DNA of 64,000 bases from Gyromitra esculenta (Eukaryota; Ascomycota; Pezizomycetes; Pezizales; Discinaceae), in NCBI GenBank assembly GCA_038503075.1, contig JBCAML010000017.1, positions 930,001 to 994,000 of the forward strand, read 5' to 3'. Below the pieces are notes generated by a model that was given only the letters and a program-made list of their open reading frames with translations, ran no database searches and had not been told where the DNA came from. Below are positions 21,841-33,246 of this stretch, piece after piece. The number at the start of each line of letters is the position of its first letter. The first letter of the stretch is position 1. Made by a program: the position numbers and the translations under genes.

Positions 21841-23482
21841 CTAGGAGCAAAGCTCAATAAACCTGGCTGCAGGCGAACTGTGGCAGGCCAGGGGGTTTCC
21901 TGGACACAGGTGGGCATCATATTTTGCCTTGGGTGGAATGTAGCCCTTCCAGAAGAGCGTTTGCCTTGGGGCAGCATTTTGTTTTTGCTGATGTGGGTTG
22001 TAAGGAAATATACCAGTAGCCTTTAAACTTGCTTGAATATTCTCCAAAGTAAGTGCCTTTCTTCCAGCAGCAGCTAAATGGTTAGGAAAATTGTTTTTGG
22101 TGATTGCAGTCCGAAAATTTGATACCTGTTGCTTGTAGTATGTTTTTAAAGCAGAAAACACACCTACATCTAGTGGTTGAAGTACATGGGATGTTTGTGC
22201 AGGAAGGCAAAAAGGGATGATCTTGTGATCAAGGCAATATTCCACCAGTTCAAGATGTAAATGAGATTCAAATCCATAAAATATCAACATTCTCCACTTG
22301 CCACATGCCCTTTTTCAAATAATTCTATTAGTATTAGTGAATTAAATATAATATCAACAACAAACAATTACATACCTTGCAGATGTTTCTGGTTCAAATA
22401 TTCTCTCCAAATACTTAAGGCACAACTGATTATTATTGTATCCTTTTTGCGCATGTCCATACCAATATTCTTCATCCTTTTTATCCTTAAACCACCCAGC
22501 AAGTGTAGTTTGTCCTTTGTAAATGATCAAAGGGGTCACTTTGAAACCATCTGTACATATGCTTTCCACCAGAACAAGATTCTTGGTTGATTGACTCTTT
22601 ATATTGTGTATCCTGGCGAATATTGTGGCAACTTCATTTTGTATCCAATCCTATTCCTAGGATAAACCCAGTTTCATCCAAGTTATATGTATTGCTTGGG
22701 GCAACTTCATATTTTAAAGTGGTATAATTCAATTGAAAGAGTTAGTACAAAAAAATAAGTTTGCAAAATAGATTACTAAATACCTTTGCAAAAAAATCGC
22801 CCATAATGTCCCAAGTTACTGCATTGGCCCTGTTAGAAGCAATAGCTTTAACAATCAAATATCTGCATTCGTCATGGCGTGAAAGGAATTTATATATCTA
22901 GTGGAATCCCAGCTTTGTATTTGGTTTTCGGTGGTGTAAAATAGCTTCTGCTAATGTGTAGAGTTGAGTCCTACTAGCTGGTATATTGAAGTCATGCAAA
23001 AATAACAGTCTTTCTACCAATGCCTTCTTTTCTTCTGGTAAGAGGATTTGCTGTTCCTTATGAATATCATCCATTGTTTTTTGTCCTGGTTTTCGTATGT
23101 GTCTGCGAAGTGTGGTTTCACTAACATCATAAAGTGTACAATAGTGAACAATAACAGGTGTTGGCCAGTTTTGTGGAGACAGGAGATGCTTTTGTAATTC
23201 TGCATGGTAATGGCCAAGGGCAATAACAAGTCTTTGAGGTTTGGTATAGGCTTCATTGTGTGGAATAGAAGGTAACTCTGTGTTTCGAGATAGAGGAGCA
23301 ATTTTGGCTTTAGCAGTGCTAGGTGTGAAATTGAGGGTAGATTGAAGAGATATGATGTTAAAATGCAATAGATTGTGAACTTTGAAAGCTACAAAAATCA
23401 AGTTGTGATGGATGAAGATAATAGGGAAGGTTGGTGGAAAAAGGGGAACTCTACAGTCGGGAAAAGGAGTAACTGAAAACAA
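21841..23482 (-). pseudogene. pogo/Fot1-type DDE transposase, decayed
   Basis: Minus-strand pieces in family order. 23482-22898 carries the N-terminal DNA-binding region (VSETTLRRHIRK helix-turn-helix, then a CENP-B-like LPEEKKALVERLLFLHD). Around 22,640-22,690 is NLDETGFILGIG with the first catalytic Asp. 22569-22354 reads DGFKVTPLIIYKGQTTLAGW. 22290-21841 reads HLHLELVEYCLDHKIIPFCL, TSHVLQPLDVGVFSALK and TGIFPYNP. The second catalytic motif, normally DGHxSH, reads FYGFESH, so the Asp is lost. Frames are broken by stops and shifts. Intact relatives cut and paste into TA sites. The region is AT-rich compared with its surroundings. Confidence 0.85.
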
Positions 23483-23693
23483 TAGCCATTTTATTGATTT
23501 TGCGCATTGATGTTTTACATTATAGATCTGCCATGAAAATGTAAATGTATTCTACTAGTATATAACTGATTTATAAATATGAAATTAAATCTATAATTTG
23601 TCTATGAAATAAAGCTTAAAGTTTTGGTATATATAAGATTAAATGATTTAGTAAATAGATCTGTACTTTAACTATGGTTGATGGTAAAGTGAA

Positions 23694-24010
23694 GTACCCT
23701 GTCAGTAGTCCTGTACCTTGGTGATAACCATGGTACTAAAGAGACGTACCCTGTCTGTAGTCCGGTACCTTTGTAATAACCATGGTACTAAAGAGACGTA
23801 CCTTGCCAATAGTCCTGTACCCTAGGAATCAACATGGTACTAATGTGACATACCCTACCAATAGTCCTGTACCCTAGCGATAACCATGGTACTAATGTGA
23901 CGTACCCTGCTGGTAGTCCTGTACCCTAGCAATAATCATGGTACTAATGCAACGTACCTTGCTGGTAGTCCTGTACCATAGCAATCACTATGGCCCTAAA
24001 GCAAAATACC
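23694..24010. repeat. tandem satellite, 52-bp unit
   Basis: At least six units of about 52 bp with the core 'gtaccctgycngtagtcctg...accatggtactaa'. Starts fall at about 23694, 23746, 23798 and 23850 onward. GTACC/GGTAC and CCATGG make each unit partly palindromic. Decayed units reappear at 24,056-24,076, 24,185-24,235 and 25,016-25,085, on both sides of the small gene at 24,299. Confidence 0.85.
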
Positions 24011-24298
24011 TAATTTATAGTTTTGTGCCTTATTATTCATTAGGATAGTAATGTTATGTACCCAATCCGTAGCCCTGTACCCTTCTTGTAATTCTCTATT
24101 ATTATAATACATTTTTTGTTATTTTTTCATTAATATTTTACAGCTATACATTTACTAGTTCTGATGGTTATACCTTAATTCTTAGTACCCTCTCTATAGT
24201 TTATTACCCTGCCTCTTTCTTTAGTACCCTAAAAACTGTTCTTTTTATCCTTTTCCACCTTCTCCTTAACCATATCCCTTCATCATTTTTTTCTCACA

Positions 24299-24945
24299 AT
24301 GGCTGCCAAAAAAAAAGTTACTACCAAATCTAAAGCAAAAAGAACTCCTTCCAAAAAGCTTTCTGCTCCTACCAAAAAGCTCCCTGCACCTAAAAAAAAA
24401 CCTCGGCCACCACCTTCACCTTCACCACCACCCTCACCTCACATAAGAATAAGATCTTTTACTACCAATGCAGTCACATTTATTCTTAAATGTACTATTG
24501 AGGAATGTAATAGGGGATTCCAAGCTCCCACCCAGCAACTGGTTAGAAAAGCCCTGATAAGGCATCTTTTTAGACAACAAAAAGAGGCTCAGAAAATGCC
24601 TGAAGATGATGCAGATTTGACCACCAAACAACTCCTTCTTAAAGCTAATCTCCAAGCCTATAATGCAGAGGTTTTTGCAGCTAGTATACTATCCCCTTTA
24701 TTCATCTTTATATTTATTTACTAACATACAATAAAGGTAGTAATGATAAAAAGAAAGCTGCTTCTAAAGCCAAATACAAAGCTGCAAACAAAGAAAAATT
24801 GGCTAGAGCAACTAGAACATCCAATTACAGAGCCCAGGATAAAAAAATTCCGGAAATCATGGCACAAGATATGGAGGCAGTCAAAAGATGGGCAGAGGAG
24901 AAGGAGACTAGCAGGGAGGAAAATTTAGGCATTGAATCTAATTAG
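24299..24945 (+). CDS. small basic protein with H1-like tail (two exons)
   Basis: Not a recognised family. Exons 24299-24683 and 24737-24945, joined over a 53-bp intron (GTATAC...ACTAAC...AAAG), give 197 residues in one open frame. Residues 1-50 are Lys/Pro/Ser-rich (AAKKKVTTKSKAKRTPSKK), like a histone H1 tail. Residues 60-95 contain LKCTIEECNRGFQ and an HLFRQQ, possibly a degenerate C2H2 zinc finger. The C-terminal half is charged and helical (KAKYKAANKEKLARATR, EAVKRWAEEKE). The frame stays open across the intron with conventional splice and branch sites, which argues for a real gene. It lies between blocks of the 52-bp satellite and next to the pogo relic, so it may be transposon cargo. 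Confidence 0.6.
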
Positions 24946-25171
24946 TTATTCTTTTATTCTTATATTTTTTTTAATTTTTTTACTCTCTACTATTTTATCA
25001 TAATTTTAAAGCGATGTACACTCTCAAAATATTTCTTTCCCCAATGTACCCTCCCAATAGTCCTGTACCCAAGCGATCACCCGGTGCCAAGCCGCCGTCT
25101 GCCCATAACTCGCTGTACCATATTAAGACAAACTTTACCAATATCTTGCTTATATCCTATATAGTGTTAGT

Positions 25172-25357
25172 CTTGGGGTGGGGTGGTCTGTGCACACTGT
25201 CAGGGTGGGGCGAAAGTAAATCTTCCGCCCCATTAACCTACATTAACATATCTTAATTAATGGGGCCCCAACGGGGCCCTGCCAGTTATTGCCCCAATGG
25301 GGTGGGGCTGGATGGGGCAAGAGAGGTCCACCCCACCCCACCCCACCCCACCCCGAG
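25172..25357. mobile_element. MITE-like element with GGGGT inverted repeats
   Basis: 186 bp with inverted ends: CTTGGGGTGGGGTGG on the left, and on the right the complement of CTCGGGGTGGGGTGGGG. The right end has five CCCCA units. The interior has further GGGGCC/GGCCCC palindromes. The ends can fold into a long hairpin and the G strand could form a quadruplex. No clear target duplication. Confidence 0.55.
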
Positions 25358-26902
25358 ACCTTTGCTAATCCCATATCCTTTTCAACTAATGCCAACACCT
25401 TATGCGTTCATTTTGCCATTTTGACTGTGTCAGGAAAAGGCCCTTGAAGTAGGTAAATTTACTGATGTATGCTTTTGCTAGTCGTATGATAGGCTGTTGG
25501 GTATCTTGTGTGGTGCCTATACCTCAGGCTCTATTGCAGTAGGCAAGCATACCAGGAAGCTCGCCGGGACTGGTTGCCAGCTTGAGAGCAGTTAGCATAG
25601 CTTTTTGAGCGGTTGGTGGTAGTTGAGATTCAGTCATTTGGCTCACTGGTAAAGAGTGTGATAATTCAAAGAAGTAATACTCACTATTTTTGTATGGAGA
25701 AGATTTGCTTGGATCATTTCTTAATGTTTTGAGTTTGACTTTAGCACGGAGGGTACTGGCCTTTGGATGTCCGGCAGGTCATACTCATAGCTTTCATTCC
25801 TATTGACATATTTAAAGAGTCCGTCCTCTTTGTCTTCCTTGTCTTCCTCTTTGTCTTCTGCTTCCTCTTCCACCCCCTTTTCAGTTTTCTCCCATTCTTC
25901 CTCATTTCCATCTCCCATAGATCTCTTTGACCTGGAGGAGGGCAGAAGCTGTGCAACATGAGATGCCGATCTTAAAGATTTGGATATCTTACTTGTGATT
26001 TTGGCTATTTTGCTTTGGTTGTGGGGAAGAATTTTGTGTTTGTGGTGTGAAGATGTGTGGGCTGGACTGAGAGAGGTTGGCAGCAGACCAAAGAGAATGT
26101 AAAGGGGGATTGCACAGGCCTTGAAAATATTGGTTACCATAGAAGCATGCTTTGGGCATGGAAATGATCAAGTATTCGGCTCCTAATACTACTAATCGCT
26201 AGTGCCTATGTGACAAGGTATAAAATTAACTAATAATAAAACCAGATAACGCCATATGAGACAGTAGTGTCTTCACCAGCCTCCAGAAGGTCAACAAATA
26301 CTGTTTGGGAGTCAGCTTTCATTCTAATATTCTCTAGGGAGTGGGGGTGGCTTACCCACAATACTTTGTACCTTGCTGCCCTCGACAGATAAAGATATTT
26401 ATATATAGGAAACCTAAACCCCATAATGATACATAATCATAATAATGATAATCATACAGGTCGCATACTGCTGGCTTGCTAGAGGTTGGCAGGTACTGTT
26501 AGGAGTAAGTATCTGATCTACGATATGAAGAACGAGAGTAGGATTCCTACAATGATAAGCACTATGGTACCCCCCTCCCAAAAACAAAATAACTCCCGCC
26601 CCTCACCACTCCCCACCTAGAAAGGAAACAAAAAGACGCAAAACAGGTAAAAATACAAAAGAATACCAAGAACCGGAAATCAAAGGATATAAGCAACCTG
26701 AGAGAGGTCAGTAGGGTGTATATAGAATACTATACAAGCCAAGTCAGTTATCATCTCACCGAGAGCTATACAAGAAACTGCTTACCAATAAAAAAACATG
26801 CAAATCCTCCATATAAATAAACCACACGATCTAAAGGAATAAAAAAGAGATAAAAATACTGGCCGGCCTCCAAAAGGTCAGTGAAGCCCTATCCAGAGAA
26901 CA
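25358..26902. other. mostly non-coding, one doubtful ORF
   Basis: A minus-strand frame at 25,721-26,140 (139 residues) has a hydrophobic, signal-like N-terminus (ACAIPLYILFGLLPTSLS) and a run of EDKEEDKEDKED. It has no recognised domain and may be chance. The rest (A/C-rich around 26,570-26,900) is probably the 3' flank of the accessory gene at 26,903. Confidence 0.35.
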
Positions 26903-28492
26903 CTAAGCATCATCACTGTCCTCCTCTGTTGCGGCTGCTGCCGCTGCCGCTGCCGCCCTGGCATCCTGCCTAGCAGTGGCTGGCATATAGGCATCTAAAA
27001 ACCCTTCCTTGTCTGAATGGATGGCATCTGCCACCAACTCCTTGTGATGCGCCTTCATCAATGTGATCTGATCTCGCTGTCGCCACTCTCGCACATGAAG
27101 CTTCATTAGGCAGAGCTGGAATCCCTTGTCGGTACGGGGAGGGGGCTTGAACTTCTTTAGCACAGGGCAGGTGTCGTCCTCAGATTCCTCTGCAAGGTCC
27201 TCCAGCAGCAAGTCAAAGTATAGCTTGGAGATATGTGCCGGCTCTTTTAGGGGCAGCGGTGACTGGGGTACAACTGTGTTGGCTGCTCTGCTCCTAGCAA
27301 GGTGAAGGATAATGTTCACCACTGGGGGGTTAGCTGTTGTCGACATGAGCCAGGCCGTCACTTCGTTATCTTCACTCAGAGCCATTTGTTATTCGCCATC
27401 CAAGTTAAAGTTGCCAGGAATGGGAACAAGCGCATCCCAAACAGCTCTGGGAAGACTATCATCTGTGATATGCTTTGAAGCATACATCAGAATATCATGC
27501 AAAGTCACCAGCTCTGTGAAAGTCTTCCGCTTCGAATACCCAGCATGAGCTGGGTTCCAGTCATACCCACTACCTGCCCCTGGCGTTGTGGTGGGGCATG
27601 AGGTTGTGAGCGTGGTAGGAAGGAGGTGTCATGTGATATGTCACAGGAGGGTTAGGGCTCTGTCACAGTGGAGGTTTTCTTTATAAGCTCCCAGCAAGCG
27701 CACACTTTTGTATATTATCCATTATCCATTCTTTACTTCTTGCTCTACCTATTGAATATACTATTCGGGGGCTCTTGCCCCCATCTCTCCCACTATTCTC
27801 ACTGCTACAGGCGTCGCTCACAGCTCCATTTAGCAGTATGCCCATAGGGAAGACATGCGCCTGTGAAAGCCAGCAGCAATGCCTCCTCCCATGGTGAAGT
27901 GAAACAATGTCAGATCTTGAGGTTACTGCTAGGACGTCCCTACCGTTCATCCACAGCGTGCTCACCAAGGCAGGATCATAGTCTGCAACCATATCCAGAT
28001 CAACAATACGAACTCGGATAACGGTAGCTGGGTAACCATAGGGGGCTCCTGCACTTCCTGAAGAACCAGCGAAGGCCTCACTGGAGCCGGCACCGGCCAC
28101 ATCAAAGTCACCATTGCCCACAATCTGCTTGTCGGCAGCTGCCCCCCCTGTGTACTTCGTTTTGATTGTGTCAATGCACAGACATTTTAAAGCTTTTTTG
28201 ACAACTGCAGAGAGCTCCTTAGGCCATTCCCTGTCGTAGGCAGACTTGAATTGCTGCAGGTATTTGTGATTGACGGCGTGCTCCTTGCAGGCATCCCAGG
28301 CAGTTTTCCCAGGGGCATTGATGCCTGTGATACCTTGCTTAATGGGAGGCAACGATATCATCCAGAATGATCTAATAGGCTTGCTGATTGGCTGCTTTAA
28401 AGCCTAATACGACCTTAATCTCCTTGATGGTCATTTCTGTGGCTCTGGCGTAGGGAGGCATTTTGTTTGGGGTTCTTGCCATCTTGCAGGAG
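26903..28492 (-). pseudogene. Plavaka-linked accessory gene U, copy 2 (broken)
   Basis: Unknown family. Read from ATG 28492: a short start (MARTPNKMPPYARATEM), then after a shift or intron 28361-27950 (AWDACKEHAVNHKYLQQFKSA, KELSAVVKKALKCLC, RVRIVDLDMVADYDP). The third part, 27590-26903, reads SGYDWNPAHAGYSKRKTFTE, WDALVPIPGNF, one TAA, then ALSEDNEVTAWL, YFDLLLEDLAEESEDD and a poly-Ala, acidic tail. Order and motifs parallel copy 1 at 35,616-37,460 (FDDQQVQGWL, FDILDPASDSEDD, Ala-rich end). It starts 907 bp from, and runs away from, the Plavaka transposase at 29,399. Function unknown; helical and partly disordered, no catalytic motif seen. Confidence 0.6.
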
Positions 28493-29398
28493 GCTGGTGA
28501 TGTCGGTGGAGGGGTCTGATACTTAGTACGTCTTTGAGACGGGGGGGATCTGGTGGAAGATCTTGCTACTGAGTAGTTGCTTTGGGAATTGCTAAAGGAA
28601 TCACTTAGTGCCCATTGTCGAGGGGGGGGGTGGAGTTAAGTTGAGAGATACTGGTCTTTTGTTTAACAACTTGAGGGGGGCCGACGAGATGTTTACTGGG
28701 GTGAATTTGGATATCTGATCAGTTGGGGGGGGTTTCGCTAATACTTGATGCTCTGCTTGCGTGATCCATCAGGGGCACCATGTTTGCAGCTTGATATGAT
28801 TTGCTCGGGGTTTCAAGAGGTTGATGAAATGAATACAAAGGTAGGATTGAAACACGTGCGGGGGTGGGCTTGAAACAAACCTTGAAAGCAGGGGTGCAGA
28901 AATGGTGGAGGTGAAGGTGGGAGGTGGTGGAGTGAGGTTGAAGGTTTGATGTAGTTAGCTTAAAACCTTGAAAGCGGGCAGGGCCAAGGTCAATAGGGTT
29001 GGGGTTTCTTGGTTGCTACCTGACAGGGTGTTAGGGGACTGAAAAATAAGTCTCCCGACCTCCAGTAGGCTGGTATAGGATTGGTCTTGAATATCGAAGC
29101 GTTTTGAACACTTTTTTTTTGAGGATCCTGCTGCTGTTGAACTGCTGCTCGTTGAGCTTCAGAGGCAGGATGCAGTATCTGCAAGGACCAAGCAACCTTG
29201 CTGCGGCTCTTCTGCTGAGTCATCTGTTTTAGACGTCCCGCCAGCTATCAACGTCAGGTCACCCCCTGAAGTAAACCCCCACCAACAAGGGATTAACTCA
29301 TTTGAGTCCTCTTCCAACCCCTGTGAGGTCGGCACAGACATCAATCTATTCACAACAAAACTTCCCCTAATGTATACCCCTATACCAGACTGCTCAGT
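28493..29398. other. intergenic region between divergent Plavaka genes
   Basis: Lies head-to-head between the accessory gene (minus) and the Plavaka transposase (plus), so it should hold both promoters. Several G-runs of 6-8 occur (28,541; 28,622; 28,724). No gene recognised. Confidence 0.5.
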
Positions 29399-30955
29399 AT
29401 GACAGAGCAATACCCTTTTTGCAGATTTTCTTACCAGTACAGCTCCGCTCTGTATGCCCATACCACAAGCAGGCATCCAGATCAGGCTGATGCCTTTTTT
29501 GACATGTACTCAACAGACTGTCAGAAGTTGGTAGAGGACAATAGGAACCCTTAGTGAGATGTGGACAGTGAAAAATCACACAATTCAGACTGCAATTCAG
29601 ATGAAGAACCTGCAACATCGGATATTGAGGAGGACCAAACAGGTGCAGTCAAAACCTCAGGCATCATTCAGAATTGTCAACCAAACACTGGAGAGTCGGC
29701 AGAAGCCATACAAGGCTACCAGGAAGTGATTAGCAGGTTGCTCAAGGCCCCTTTTTCCCATTCAATACAGCGTATGACTTTCGCCGCGCTAAAGAGTTTA
29801 TCAATAGCAAAGCGAGCAAGTCCAGCATTGAGGAGTACTTCAAGAAAGGCTTGTATCTGAGTGCCGGCTCCTATCAGTCCGTCTACAATCTTTACAAGCT
29901 GATAAAGGAGTTACCTACAACACTTGGAGAACCTAGTTGGATGTTCATGGAGGGAGAGCTCGATGGAGAGGCGTTTGTTTTCTGTCACCCTGATCCTATG
30001 GTTTGCATACAATATTTGCTTGCTCAATCAGCGTACTCTAGCAAAATGGTGGATGTCCCTGCCAGGGAGTTCAATTCTACCGGCGAAAGGATGTATTCAG
30101 AATTACACACAGCTGATTGGTGGTGGGATCTCCAGGTATGGATTCCGGCCCCCAGAGGCAGGCAACAACTAACTCTCAGTCATAGCAAACTCTACCAGTT
30201 GAATTGACGTTAGTTCCAATACTTTGCTCATCTGATTAAACACACCTTACCAATTTCTCGGGGGATAAAAACGCCTGGCCTGTGTATTTGACAATAGGCA
30301 ACATTAAACCTGCAACTCAAAACAAACCCTCCACAATGGCTATGATCCTTCTTGCATTGCTCCCCGTCCCACCAAAGGTCGGCAAGCTTAAGATTCAAGC
30401 ATCCAGAACCCAAAGATCTAGAGGTCGCATGATACTGGATCTTTTCATGGAGAAGGTTCTGTTGACTCTCTACAAGCCAGCAATGAATGGTGTTCATCTT
30501 GAGTGTGCAGACAGTCGGCTGAGGTTCTGTTTTCCAGTGGTTTGTGATTGGTTGGCGGACCACCTAGAGCATGTTACTCTCCAACGCCTGAAGAACTTGA
30601 ATAAAGCCTGCCCTGTCTGCGAGGTTGACGCATCTAGTTTAGGCCAACTTCCAGCAGTTTCCTTCCCCACCTGAAACCACCACTCCTACAAGGCTCCAGT
30701 AGAGTGCTACCGAGAGATGAGTGATTTCAAAGATCAAGATTGGCTTCAGGAAAGAAGTATGAAAGCTCTTATGAATAGCTTTTGTTGACTCCCTAGGGTC
30801 CAGTCAGAAGCTATATGGAAACGTGATCTTCTTCATACAATCTATAAAGGCCTTCTAGAGTATTTGATGGAGTGGATTCAAGGGTTCTTGAGCAAATATA
30901 ACCGGCTTGACAGGTTTGATAGGGTTGGGAAGGCACTTCCACCCTATATTGGTGT
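29399..30955 (+). pseudogene. Plavaka transposase, truncated and broken (copy 1)
   Basis: Begins with a degraded C2H2-like finger (YPFCRFSYQYSSALYAH...RHP; the first Cys is Tyr). An acidic linker and the Plavaka core follow in shifting frames: VISRLLKAPFS, EYFKKGLYLSAGSYQSVYNL, DPMVCIQYLLAQSAYSSKMV, GERMYSELHTADWWWDLQ, then WPVYLTIGNIKPATQNKPST, CFPVVCDWLADHLEHVTLQR, KACPVCEV and DLLHTIYKGLLEYLMEWIQG. This order is diagnostic of the fungal Plavaka group, relatives of CACTA elements. The reading frame is lost by TAG TGA near 29,552 and several shifts. The gene is cut at about 30,955 by a LINE, and the C-terminal part is not found beyond it. Confidence 0.88.
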
Positions 30956-32945
30956 TTTTTTTTTTTGTTTAAATCATGTGATTTTTGTTTCTAGGTACAA
31001 AACCACTTATGCAACACAAAGGTTATGAAGTCAAAAAACCTATCCCCATCAAGTGGACACCCTTATCCGCCTGGGTAACAAAAGAGAACACAAAAGAAAA
31101 GCGAACCAATTACTTCCAAAAGAACATGACAATGTTCCTGTGATAAAATGACTTAAAGGTGCAGGGAGAGTTGACAGTGTATGCCTATGAAAGTAAAGAA
31201 ACTTGCAAACAAAGGCCAACAAAACAATGAGAAACCATAGAAGAAAGTCCATAGTAAAGCTACAATGGAAGTGGAGAGTAGCCAGGAAAAGTTTCCAATC
31301 AAAGTTAGTAGGGGTTGGGAAAGTATTGGTGAAGCGACCTAAAGGTCCATCTGGTCATCTGCCGGAGGGGGTGGTGAGGCCTTTGAAGGGCTTGATGGGC
31401 AGCTGTTCAGGTGTGACTCATGGGGTCCATCGCAGTTAACACACTTGACAAGAGTGTGAGAGCAGGGGCGGCCTTTAATTGAGCAAGAGAGTGTGGGGCA
31501 GCTATGAGCTGCAGTGGGATGAAGTCCAACACACCAACGGCAGCATGGTTGATTGGGGCATTTGTTTGTGTGATGTCCAAATTTGTGGCATTGGGAACAC
31601 TGAGTGGAGGGTCCGAAACGTAGTTTGCGTTCGGATCTAACAGTGGTAGAAAAGGCAGATAAGTGAGTGCGGTTGGCGATCTCATTAGCTTTGGGGCCAG
31701 AGAGTGTGATAACAATAGAGGAAACTGTTTTTCCTTTTCGTTTTTCAGGTAGAGTGAGCCACCTGGGGGGAATGTCCATAATAATGCCAGGGTTGAAGTT
31801 GCAGAGTTCTTGCTGAATGGCAAGGGGCTCCATAGAAGTGGGGATACCATGTACAACAAGTTGATGCAGTGGTTCGTCAAGGTGTAGGGAGCAAGCTCCT
31901 GGGATGATGTGGAGAAATTGGCCAACTTTTCTGTAATGAGTGTTGGCAAACATGTTGTTCATGACCGTCAACTACACATTCTGGGAATGTGTGTCTATTG
32001 CCACAGACTGGATGGTGATGGAACCAATGGCATAGTTAAGCTTGTCTCTGAGTTCCTTGGGTGACCCTTGAGAAAGGGGAGTGCTGTCGCGTTTGACAAT
32101 CAAACGACGAGCGCGCATGTTGGGAGATGTTGAGGGAGAGGAAGAGGAAATCTTAGGGGCAGGGGCGTAAGCAGCCTGTTTGGCTTTTGTTGGTTGGGGT
32201 TTTCTCTTGGATTTGTTGGCGGCCACCTGGGCCCATTGCAAAGGCTTTGGGGTAGGAGGAGCAGGAATTGCGGCAGCAGGAGCAGGAGCAGGAGGGGCAC
32301 TGGGTGGTGCAGGTGGTGCTTGGGGCGCTGCTTTCCCTACTGTGAGAAGGTGCATGCGCTCTTGTTTGCTCACAGTTGGTGACTCTGGGAACATGTCTGG
32401 GAGAGGTGCTGGACTCTTAGCAGCCTCTTTGAGTAGGGTGACCTCACTTTGTAGATGCTGGATCATGTTAAGGAGGGAGGTGAAGTGGGTGAGATTCAGT
32501 TCGTCAGCCTTTGTTAGGAACTGACTAACTGTCTTGAAGGTCATGGGGGCTCCTGTGATTCCGTTGTCCTTATTTTGGATTATAGAAATCCAATTAGTGG
32601 GGTGGGAGAAGACAGGTGGTGATGGAGGAGAGGTGTCAGCTCTCTGCTGTTTCGCTAGTGAGGGGGTTCTTGGTTCCGCCATGGCGGTTGTAGAGGAAGC
32701 AGGAGTGGTAGAGGCTTCACCTCTTTGAAGAGAGGGGAAGAGAGGTGTGAAGATTCTTGCTGTGTCTTCTGAAGACATGCAATCGGAGTGGTAGTTTTAA
32801 AACAAGGATCCAACTTGTTTTTGTGAGCGGGGTAAAGAAATGAAGCCAAAGTGCTAAAGACTTTTGGCTGTGTGTAACGCCGTTGCAACGCAAAAGGTGG
32901 TGGTGAACTTTCAATCGAAGAGGTTGTAGCAGGGACGGAGGATGG
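30956..32945 (-). mobile_element. ORF1-only LINE, copy 2
   Basis: About 2 kb. It has the same 5' end (CATCCTCCGTCCCTGC at 32945) and the same 3'UTR and T-run (30,956-31,150) as the 8,026 LINE. Between them lies only ORF1 (32,778-31,339) and 190 bp; the endonuclease/RT ORF2 is absent. Both natural ends are kept, so this is an internally deleted, non-autonomous form rather than 5' truncation. No target duplication could be found, perhaps because the target Plavaka gene is deleted on one side. Confidence 0.85.
31339..32778 (-). pseudogene. LINE ORF1 protein, one nonsense codon
   Basis: 479-codon frame with a single TAG (31,972-31,974, after IDTHSQNV) that is TCG (Ser) in the 56-kb copy. The N-terminal half is Pro/Ala-rich. 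The C-terminal half has VVHGIPTSMEP, an RRM-like fold region, and three knuckles (CSQCHKFGHHTNKC, CCRWCVGLHPTAAHSC, CVNCDGPHESHLNSC). RNA-binding structural protein of the LINE. It belongs to a different subfamily from the ORF1 at 11.6-13.3 kb. Confidence 0.85.
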
Positions 32946-33246
32946 TCAGCTAGCGGAGTATGATTCATTTATTAACCATCTCTTCAGAATATTTTTTGAA
33001 TTTTTTATTCCTTTTGTAACAGGGGTGTTTGAAAACCACCTTTTTGTGGAACGTAAGGAATCATAGAACTTACATATGTAAAAGTGGATGTCATTGATGC
33101 ATGAAATGAGTCCAAAATTTGGAGGTAGTTTTATTTTGCTAGTATGTATTTAAAAAAATAACAGGTTTTTTGAAAATCCAAAATCATAATTCCAGGGTGC
33201 CACTGGGTGCCCTGGAGGGAATGTCAACCTTTTTGCTGATGTAGGG
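32946..33246. other. non-coding AT-rich spacer
   Basis: No gene recognised. 33,194-33,240 resembles (inverted) the CATCAGCAAAAA blocks at 15.9 and 20.0 kb. Confidence 0.4.

Noticed and set aside
23694..24010. Regular repeats resembling a CRISPR array
   Set aside because: Units are contiguous, diverged and partly palindromic with no unique spacers; the genome is fungal.
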